Source of the DNA: Heliocidaris tuberculata
Taxonomy: Eukaryota; Echinodermata; Echinoidea; Camarodonta; Echinometridae
Length of the DNA: 64,000 nucleotides
Assembly (NCBI GenBank): GCA_025618425.1
Contig: CM046833.1
Coordinates: 3,876,298-3,940,297, forward strand
Reading direction: 5' to 3'
Made by a program: the position numbers and the translations under genes. Below the pieces are notes generated by a model, which made no database searches, was not told where the DNA came from, and saw nothing but the letters and a program-made list of their open reading frames with translations. Positions 55,197-64,000 of the stretch are shown piece after piece; position 1 is the stretch's first letter, and every line of letters starts with the position of its first letter.

Positions 55197-55986
55197 GACT
55201 TGCTTGAACCAAGTAGTTCTATGATAACTCCTTGCTTGAACTTTATCATTGTGGTCACAAAACTTTATGTGGTCACAATACATGCACACATTATAAGTTG
55301 GCCGATGCAATGATTAATGAGTAAAATATGCAAAGATTTTCTCATAAAATGCACCTACAGCCCTGTGGTTTTTAGTTCTTTATGTATCATGGTATATAGT
55401 TCCAGAAATAAGGGCTCTGCATGGTGCCAACACGATTATTCTCTTTCCTTCGTTAATGAAATTCAACCCATTTGGGAGATTCGTATAACAAAAATGACGA
55501 ATAAGATGCATAGAAAGCTGGCTTCAGTAAAATTGGAAAGTCAAAGCAGCATATCAGTGAAAGACTGAATTAAAAATGGGGGAAGATTTTTTTTCTTCTA
55601 AGGTTGAGACCAGTGAGACATAAACAATTCCAGCATACCCCCCCCCCCCCCCCAGGCTTCCAGCTCCAAATCACTGATAGGAATGCATTGGGATAAGCTG
55701 TATACTAAATTTATATTGATTCCCGTCGTGCCGATTATTATCTTCCGCATAATAGAACGTTACCATTCTGCAAAGGGCGGTTATGACGTATATAGGGTAC
55801 AACCCCCCCCCCTTCCTGACAATCCCCCCCTTCCTGACAATCCCTCCCCATCTTTATATACTATTTTAGAATACATTTCATTAGCACTGGGTGGCTCAGA
55901 TTGCAGAAAATTTTCTTAATATCTAAGTATTTTTTCAAAATTGATCAGGTATAATACACCCCCCCCCAAAAAAAAAAAAAAAAAAA

Positions 55987-56048
<62 letters not shown>

Positions 56049-56750
56049 TTGTATATAAATGAATAAATAAATTTAAAAATACAAAATAGAAAATAGAAAA
56101 TGAAAATAATAATAATAATAATAATTACAATGATAATAAGAATGACATGATAATATTGATTATTATTTTTATTTTTTTTATTTCAGCTTTGGAGTGTCAT
56201 TTAGGCCCACCTTGCCTTCCCGTTTTGATTATAACTAATCTGAGGATACGCTGCTAATTATTTTTATGACCCCGATTAAGAAATTCACATGCTCGTTCTG
56301 TCCCAAAGCAATAAATTCAATGTGTTATCAAGACTCAAAAGAATTTGTGGTTGTTATGGTTACGAAATATACCAATCCAGTCAGAAATGGCTATACTTAC
56401 CACTGAAGAATTGAGTGTTGATTTTTCTACACCTTCTCTTCTTGCTAATCATGAAGACACGACGATGATGATGACGACAACGACGACAACACCGACCCAA
56501 TGATGACGATGAAAATGGTGATGTACGTTTGCTATATACTAGTGGTTTTCAGGTATATACTAGAGACGTTTATGTCGCTTGTCTAAAATGTACTTTGTAT
56601 TAAAATCAAGTTCCGCTGCTCCCCAACAAAGCATCCGACGAAACTGTCAGTAGGCGCACGAATATCCAAATCAAAGCTTTTAAACAGATACAAACTCAAA
56701 AGTCCACCCGAAGTATACGATATAGGAGATGTGAGCAAATGTAGATCATC

Positions 56751-56812
<62 letters not shown>

Positions 56813-57402
56813 TATTCGACCAAAATCTTAATTCATCTTTTGGTTTATCCCCAAGTCACGATGTTCCTTCATCCAGACCTCCCTGCTTCATCTTTTGTTA
56901 TCAATGATACACGTCAAGGAGATGAGGTCCTAGAAAATGCGAGATTGTCACGATTTTGGCATGTCATTGTTTCGAGTTGTCAGTAATCATGACTATTATT
57001 CCATATGCTCTTTTGTGACGTATAAACTTCAACCAGTGCCGAGTGGCGGATTATACGTAGGGAGTAAGCCGGCCCTTGCCCCCTCTTTTGAACGCCAACG
57101 CACAGGAACAACAACAGCAACAAAATTGCCCCTTGATTGTATACTGTCCTTACAAGCAATGAGCCCCCTCTTTTACAAAATCCTGGATCCGCCCCTGGCT
57201 TCAACTAGTACATCTATCAAGTTGGAGTGTTGAAAACTGTTCCATAAAGGTGTGAAATGGATGTAATTTTTGAACGACGTAACAAATGGTTCGTGAGAGA
57301 GGCTTTAACTCGACAGCTATAGGAGTGAATGAACTTCGAATGTGTCAGTCTTTCTGTGATATAAAGTGCGATAAAAGGTTTGGTGTGCGAGAGAGAGAGA
57401 TT

Positions 57403-57452
<50 letters not shown>

Positions 57453-58795
57453 TGTAAAGTGACGAAGAAGTGGCTTTCGACGATTGCACTTATTATTGGG
57501 GAATATGTGCTGAGAGAAAGAGAGAGGGAAATAAAAAGAGGGGGTGAAAATGAAAAGAGGAAGGGGATCGAGAGAGAGGGAGAGCGCCCGAGAGCACTCA
57601 CAGCTGAGGGAGAAAGGAGGGGGTTAGCGTGAAATTCAAGTTTACTTTATTTCCCCAATTGATTTCCACAAAATATGAGAAAGAAACACAGACAACGAGA
57701 GGGTGAATGAAAGAGGAGATGATGAGGGCTGTGATGGAAGACAGCACTATAAGGCAAAACTGGAAGATTAAGCGATGAGACGATTGAAAGTGAATAAGCA
57801 GGGAAAGGGCTGAAGACGTACTGTATAAATTATGTAGATATGAAACTTCATTGCAATGTCACCCCCCCCCCCCCCCCACCAGTCGCCATGTTCACTGCCA
57901 TTCCCTATATCCCCGCATACAGGTTTACTCCGTTTTTTAGCCGAGTCCACCTAGTAATATCTGGGTGACTCACAAGCCACCCACCCCATTCCCCACCTAT
58001 TATATCCCCCACCCCCACCCTCACCTCCATCCCCACCCACACCTCCATCCCACAATCCTATAAGTCGAAATTTCTGTCAGCCAAATTGTTAATGTCATTT
58101 TCCCAACGACTTACATTTGCAAAAATATATTATATTATATCTGATTCGTATAAAATCACATAATTTCGCGGGGAAATGATTTTATTATAAGAATAAAAGG
58201 TTTAAGGTTTGATTGGGGGAAAAAGAATAATCTGTTCACCGGATGGGATCGGGAGGGGGTGGTTGATTGGTAGTGACATTAAATGACCTTTGACCTTAGA
58301 TTTAGAATAATGTCCGTTGTTGACAGGATATGTTTCTCAGCAGAGGGGTCCCGCATTATAATTTGCTTTTAAGTTTGAAATATCAATCTGATTTGAATTA
58401 TTATTTTTTGATTCAACAAAACATTATATACCATCGACATGCATTGCAAATGTATTAATATTTCAATATGTAACACAATACAAATCGACAAAATTAGCTT
58501 TAGTGGAAGTTATATTAATCAATAAGAACTGACAAAAATACAGAACAAACTTACTATCTCAAATGACCTGAGGGTATATATTTCTTTAAAATGGAAAAGG
58601 GGAAGATATACACTGAAATGTTTTAATATATCAAATATATGTAGATTCACAAAGGCTTGAATTTAGAAAAGAAGCATGACTTGTGAATTTTAGAACGTAT
58701 CCATCAATCGAAACAAGTGTACAGCTAATTACGATATCATTATGAAGACATCTCCTCTAACATACACAACACGAGGAATTTCACTGAATATAACA
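55196..58795. other. Intergenic DNA with microsatellites and one hAT-type element
   Basis: Poly-C near 55639-55653 and 55803-55811, (AT)n at 55987-56048, (ATT)n at 56754-56812, a hAT-type element (57034-57197), (GA)n at 57387-57442 and poly-C at 57861-57877. Small open frames lack support. Confidence 0.5.
57034..57197. mobile_element. hAT-type element, GGATCC family
   Basis: Left CAGTGCCGAGTGGCGGATTA, right CCTGGATCCGCCCCTG. Flanks ACTTCAAC (57026-57033) and GCTTCAAC (57198-57205) match at 7 of 8 bases as a target duplication. Confidence 0.75.
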
Positions 58796-58822
58796 TTATT
58801 ATTATTATTATTATTATTATTA

Positions 58823-58860
<38 letters not shown>

Positions 58861-58870
58861 GTTATTATTA

Positions 58871-58949
<79 letters not shown>

Positions 58950-59035
58950 CATTATTATTATTATTAACATTGATATTATCATTATTATTATTATCATTAT
59001 TATTATTATCACTATTATTATTACTGTCATCACTA
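58796..59035. repeat. (ATT)n microsatellite, about 240 bp
   Basis: ATT repeats with sparse ATC, GTT and ACT variants. The frames across it encode only Leu, Ile or Asn runs. Confidence 0.95.
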
Positions 59036-59401
59036 TTGTCCTCCTTTATTTTTGTATCATTCTGCAAAATATAAAACCATATAGTTCTAACTTACTGCAC
59101 ATATCTAACCATATGATGTTGTCAATTTACAATATCATATATTAAAATTCATTCTTAAAATTTATAGTCGCCAGGCCAAGTATACATATTCAAAACACAT
59201 TTTCAGAGAAAGGAAAATTAAACCTTTTCCTGTCTCTTTAAGATTGGCCCATGGGCACAACTCGAGCGTTCCTATTCAGGTTAACTGCTTATACACCTGC
59301 TGATACGTTCAAAGGAACGGGTATTATATAGTTTTATTGATATAGTTGAAATATATAGGCCTTAACTCCATGCGTGACCGAGATATTATTTCATTTGTCC
59401 G

Positions 59402-59850
59402 TCAACGAACCCCCCCCCCCCCCCCTCCACCTGCTCTTTTCATACTCTGGCTCTGCTCCTCCTCCTTCTTCTTCTTCTTCTTTTTCTTTTTCTTTTTCTT
59501 TTTCTTTTTCTTTTTCTTTTTCTTTTTCTTTTTCTTTTTCTTTTTCTTTTTCTTTTTCTTTTCTTTTTCTTTTTCTTTTTCTTTTTCTTTTTCTTTTTCT
59601 TCTTCTTCTTCTTCTTCTTCTTCTTCTTCTTCTTCCTCCTCCTCTCAATTCTTCTTCTTCTTCTTCTTCTTTCTTCTTCTTCTTCTTCTTCTTCTTCTTC
59701 TTTCTTCTTCTTCTTCTTCTTCTTCTTCTTCTTCTTCTTCTTCTTCTTCTTCTTCTTCTTCTTCCTCCTCCTCCTCTCAATTCTTCTTCTTCTTCTTCTT
59801 TTTCTTCTTCTTCTTCTTCTTCCTCCTCCTCCTCCTCCTCCTTCTTCTTC
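59402..59850. repeat. Compound poly-C, (TTTTTC)n and (CTT)n tract
   Basis: Poly-C at about 59409-59424, (TTTTTC)n at 59478-59600, then (CTT)n with CCT runs and two CTCAATTCTT interruptions (near 59644 and 59776) that suggest a local duplication of the tract. All open frames are low-complexity. Confidence 0.95.
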
Positions 59851-60182
59851 TCCATTCTTTACATTAAAAACTCTCATTCCTGAAAAATCCATGTTCTGAC
59901 ATTAACAAAAAATTCACTCCCAATTTGAGCTGTCGAGACACATGCAGAGTGCATCGAACTCTAGACTCACATATCTTAACCCATTTCCAAGTTCGCCCGA
60001 AATGCGGTCAAGTAATTTCTCGATAATTGGGCGCCCAAATAGTGCGTGAAGTATCGAGAGTGACATCTAACACTAGTGCCACCTTCAGGCCATTATCATG
60101 CAGTGCAGGGGTGTAATAAGTTTAGGGGCGGTCAATGAAAGGAGAGGGGAGGAGGATTGAGGGGCGTAGGGAGGTACGCAGG

Positions 60183-60329
60183 GGCCGCGGAAACGGGAGG
60201 GGGAAGGGGCTGCGGCCCTTTTGTGTGTAGACACGTTTAAGAAAATCTCGGAAAAATTTGTCATTATTCAAGTGAAATCAAATCAGCCCCCCCCCCCCAC
60301 TATTTTCAATAATGCTCCGCGGCCCCTGG
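60183..60329. mobile_element. GGGGCCGCGG-ended element, copy 2
   Basis: CAGGGGCCGCGGAAACGGG at the left and GCTCCGCGGCCCCTG at the right, with GTACG repeated just outside both ends. It shares TAGACACGT and GTGAAATCAAATCA with 5722-5898. Confidence 0.75.
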
Positions 60330-62089
60330 TACGTATCCGCACCTGGTAAAACATGCATAGATCCTCACAAGATTTATATTATGCTGTTTTGCGTTCCTCC
60401 GAAATTCATATCCTCCGAGCCCTTCCTTCCCCCTCTCCTATATATGATATACAATGTATTTTATCCCTCCTTATATCTTTTTCTTTCTTATATTTACATT
60501 TAATTTCTTTATATTATGACCTTACCCTCCCCTTCTCCGTGACCCTTTTCTCTCGCTCTCCCTCCCTCTCTGTCTGTCTGTCTGTCTCTGTCTCTCTGTC
60601 TCTCTCTTCTCTCTCTCTTTCTTTCTCTCTCTCTCCCTCTCTCTCTCTCCCCCCTCTCTCTCTTATATTTCATTTCATTTCATTTATTTCACTCTCTCTG
60701 GAAAAAATATCAAGAACATATATGTGGACATAATTACCATGATGGTAAATAAAAGGAAAGTGGGGAATCATAAGTCTTGTGGCTTGTTGAAAATAAATTC
60801 TTCTTTTATATCAATATCGAAGCACAAGACAGTATGAGTTGTACCTTATGGAAACAATGCAATACAAGTAAGGAATTTTGAATGCTGTACGAAACTGCAC
60901 AGGTATAGCCAATGGAGGGATTGTGAAATGGGAGTTGTCACGCACGAATAGTTTCACCCTCTCTCTTCCTCTCATAACCTTCTTTTATGCTACGATTTCT
61001 CTCTCTCTCTCTCTCTCTCCCACTCTCTCTCATGCAGTTTCTCATTCTCTGTCTTCGTACCTTCATCTTTCTCACTACTAAACTATTCCACCCTCATTTT
61101 GTAAAACCTACAAAAACCATTTCCAGAAAAACAATTGCTCAAACCAATATACATGTAATTTTAAATATTTTTATTTCATATTTCAATGTAAAATACAAAG
61201 GAATTTTGTACATACAAAAGACAAAGGTACGTTGCAAGCTGACAGCATTTTACCCTCAGTACGCTATCCACATATATAGAGGCATTTCCTAAAGTACACC
61301 TTCCATTTTTGGTTCAATGTTTGCTACACTAATAATCATGAGGAGTTAAAAAGACGAATACATACCGAATAATATAGATTACCTAACTAAACTAAAAACC
61401 ATTAAGCCCATTTAAAATATGAGCTAGTCCTACAATATCGGTATGATTGTACTAGTAAAAATATGTCGATTTGCAGGCGTACAAATTAGTCTTGTAACCG
61501 ATTTTGTACAAAGAACATGTCCATATATGCCGTGTTGCCCTGATTGGAATATAAATGATGAAATGTTTAGGGGAATGCTACTTCATGCAAAATTTGCATT
61601 GTTCCTTCTCATTTTGTCTCATCACCCTAGCCTGATTTGAAATTCTCAAGTCCACTTTGTGTTTCAAGATATCATATGAAAAGTGCTTCATTTAAAATTT
61701 GTCTTGTACCTTTGGCATACATCTTGCCGAATTATTCACAGTTGAAATGCCCTAGTTACTTTGATATCATAGAAAACATCATACTATAAGATATTCTAAT
61801 CATTTTCTACTCAAACGGCACAGAAGAAAAGACTGAAAAAAGTCCCTTGATCCCATAACCATGTTCATACCCCGAATCCTAAATCAAAGTCATCTGGGTA
61901 TTTTCAAAAATGGGTGAAAAGGACCCAACACTGCTACATTGACCATCACCTTTTGGCATCTCTGCATACTGTTTTTTTTTTTTAAATACTGTTTTCCATT
62001 GCTTGACAGTAAGCGTATGACATTATTTCATATCAATGGAGCTTTGTTGTCTCTAGATAACAAATAAACGCAAAGACCACCATCACCAG

Positions 62090-62250
62090 CACAAAGACTT
62101 GAGAGAAAATCAACCTACGGCAATTTCAAAAGCCTTGCCCATCACCTATTGAAATGTGCCAACATTAAAAGACATTACATAATCGGAACATCATTTCTGT
62201 GAGATATACTATAGGGTTACTGAAATTCTTCGAGTTGATTTCTAGAAAGT
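62090..62250. mobile_element. Diverged relative of the AACTCAAGGCAATTTCAA MITE
   Basis: GGCAATTTCAAAAGCCTTGC and the inverted right part GAGTTGATTTCTAGAAAG match the arms of 45774-45965 with many changes. A partial second copy follows at about 62370-62410. Confidence 0.5.
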
Positions 62251-62619
62251 CTTTGCAGTCATGTTAAAGATACATTTACATTGTATGTAGCAGAACCGCA
62301 TTATCATCTGTTAAAAGCCAAAAGGGCGTAACCTCTACATAATATACACCTGTACATGCACTGTAGGGTATTGAGATTTTCCTTGAGTTGATATGTAGAA
62401 AGCCTTTGCAGTCATGATAAAGATACATGAATATTATAGCTGAACCACATTGTCAGAAGGGCATGAACTCTATGTAATGTGCTATTAGTTACTACCCGCT
62501 TCTATTTCTTAGTAGATGTTATACCAAACACCTTTGAACTAATGAAATTACCTTGTTATATTGAAACGTTCTTCCATCAGGGTTCATCAAATACAATATA
62601 TCACAAAGTAATAGGATCA

Positions 62620-62766
62620 GGGGCCCGTTGTAGAAAGAGTTGCGTTTAAACGCAACTCTTAAAATCAAAGGCAAGTCCTGAATGCGCACTTCTGATTGGC
62701 TGAAAATAAAGTTGCGTTTGATTTTCCTGAGTTGCGTTCAAACGCAAGTTTTGTGCAACGGGCCCC
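62620..62766. mobile_element. GGGCCC fold-back MITE, TTGCGTTTGAACGCAA type, copy 2
   Basis: GGGGCCCGTTGTAGAAAGAG at the left and TTTTGTGCAACGGGCCCC at the right. The centre has CTTCTGATTGGCTGA. Same family as 27052-27198 in inverse orientation. Confidence 0.85.
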
Positions 62767-62855
62767 AGAAGTATAAGCTTATCATAAGGAGTTGTTACAG
62801 CAATGTTTTTAAAAACATGGTTCCATCTCCATAGGCTATGTCCTTGGTAAAACTA

Positions 62856-63040
62856 CAGTGAAAGCTGTCTATAAATACCGCTCAAGGGAGACAAGAAAAG
62901 CGGTCATTATGAGCAAGCGGTCTTTATGTACAGGTTCTTTGATACATGTTTCAATGAGAAACATTTTTCAAAGGTCAATTTTTGGTCTTTATAGACAGGT
63001 GGTCTTTCTATACAGATGGTTGTTAAAACAGATTTGAGTG
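62856..63040. mobile_element. TA-flanked MITE, copy 2 (inverse)
   Basis: TA at 62854-62855 and 63041-63042. Its TATAGACAGGTGGTCTTTCT stretch and GTACAGGTTCTTTGATACAT are the inverse of 35843-36032. Confidence 0.65.
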
Positions 63041-63167
63041 TATTAGGAGGAGTAAGAGTAAAATAGCAGCTAAAATTGAACACACTTCACGAGGAGGCAG
63101 AGGCACATATTCATTTCTTTTGGTTATCATTACGGCTATAAAAACGGCACACACAGAACCATACTCT

Positions 63168-63450
63168 ATACGCCATAAATTTTGCGGCAATAAGTTTTCA
63201 CGAATGGGACTAACCAGACTATTTCACAAGTGGTTGAATGCGCAATCAGAAAATTCTCAGATCTACAAACGGCAATGATGATGTACTTTTGCAAAGCTAA
63301 GGGGTGCATTTCTGACCAGGAGACAACAAACTCAACCGACTACTTATGTTGGCAATATTTTAGCTTGTTGTTAAATTTGCAATCCACTCACAATTCGCGA
63401 AATTCGCGAAATTCGCGAAAATAAACCCCCAGCGAAATATATGGCGTAAA
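63168..63450. mobile_element. Inverted-end element with TTCGCGAAA repeats
   Basis: TACGCCATAAATTTTGCGGC at the left, CGAAATATATGGCGTA at the right. ATTCGCGAA is repeated three times at about 63394-63420. The small frame inside is not protein-like. Confidence 0.6.
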
Positions 63451-64000
63451 CAGTAATCTTAGGCTCAAAATCTTTGGAAATATTTTGGGACCAACACAAA
63501 GGTTACAAAAAAATAGCTAATTAATTAGTAATAAGACAATATAGACAGTGAAAAACAAACGGATAATTGATGTTTCTTCCCTTAAAGTCCCCTTTGACAT
63601 TTGAAATCCAGGAGAGAGATTACGTCAAAACAGATTTAGAACAGCTACTACGAGTCAGACAATACAATATGTGTACAACAGGAACAAACAACAACAACAT
63701 GATTATGGGCCTGTTTCCTCTTATATATTACTCATTCATTTTGATATCTGAAAGAAATGATATTGTGACAAAAAGACCAGGGTAAAAAAATATATAATAT
63801 AACACAGCAACTACAACTAAACATGATATTTAATTGGAAAGAAAGAAACAATCTAACTTTGATACATGAATTAACCATATTTCTTCTCACAACAATTACA
63901 TATGAATTAAATTTCATCTTTTGGATCATGTATACTTCTTCCCTTCCCAACAAAATTCAAGTACATAGTGTTGATAATAAAGCTACTAAGAAAAAATCTA

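Larger units (their letters stand above)
59851..64000. other. Intergenic DNA to the window end; MITEs only
   Basis: Besides the elements listed separately, it has CT tracts at 60550-60665 and 60997-61032 and a diverged tandem pair at 62220-62300 and 62370-62430 (TTGCAGTCATGTTAAAGATA and relative). No gene is supported. Confidence 0.5.

Noticed and set aside
58729..59892. Long Asn/Ile/Leu, Glu/Lys and Ser/Phe frames
   Set aside because: These are translations of (ATT)n, (CTT)n and (TTTTTC)n microsatellites in all frames.

Overview
This is a 64 kb piece of AT-rich, repeat-dense eukaryotic DNA: split genes with GT-AG introns, no operons, and many microsatellites, poly-C/poly-G runs and short inverted-repeat transposons. 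The TTAGGG-like telomeric motifs, the (AAT)n/(GATTT)n retroposon tails and the mix of hAT, Tc1/mariner and piggyBac-like non-autonomous elements fit a marine invertebrate deuterostome. An echinoderm, perhaps a sea urchin, is my best guess; this is inference and no single feature proves it.

Three loci carry credible protein-coding signal. (1) At 849-2327 (+) an essentially intronless GT10 alpha-1,3-fucosyltransferase, a type II Golgi glycosyltransferase. (2) At about 24.7-40.0 kb (+) a multi-finger C2H2 zinc-finger gene. Its last two exons have been tandemly duplicated as 6.6-6.7 kb units, so one shared upstream exon (25440-25862, with a possible first exon at 24691-24795) faces two alternative terminal exon pairs: A (31054-31234 + 31801-33422) and B (37592-37772 + 38381-40017). 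All junction phases agree. (3) At 45994-47055 (-) a previously unnamed two-exon candidate for an 81-residue secreted, four-cysteine peptide. A truncated non-LTR retrotransposon ORF (40022-40303) lies just past zinc-finger copy B.

The rest is mobile and tandem-repeat DNA in layers. Several insertions can be dated relative to each other because an empty site or a broken inverted-repeat arm is visible in the window. Examples are a 2.9 kb element with 15-bp ends inside the B unit (34070-36986), three nested insertions at 5440-6090, a hAT element inside a mariner fold-back (11569-13246), and fold-back elements in the intron of the zinc-finger gene. Recurrent families include GGGCCC-ended fold-backs with a central CCAAT motif, CAGTGGCGGATC-ended hAT elements that carry most of the poly-C/poly-G runs, and 170-200 bp elements with a telomere-like core. 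Tandem arrays include a 28-bp minisatellite (about 31 units, 51.26-52.13 kb), a roughly 42-bp minisatellite (8.0-8.8 kb), a roughly 190-bp satellite (20.2-21.4 kb) and long CT, ATT, CTT and TTTTTC tracts.

The three loci show no common pathway. The main biology is the remodelling of the zinc-finger gene by repeat-mediated duplication, and the possible new secreted peptide. No identities, expression or homologies were computed; all family calls are from reading motifs by eye.
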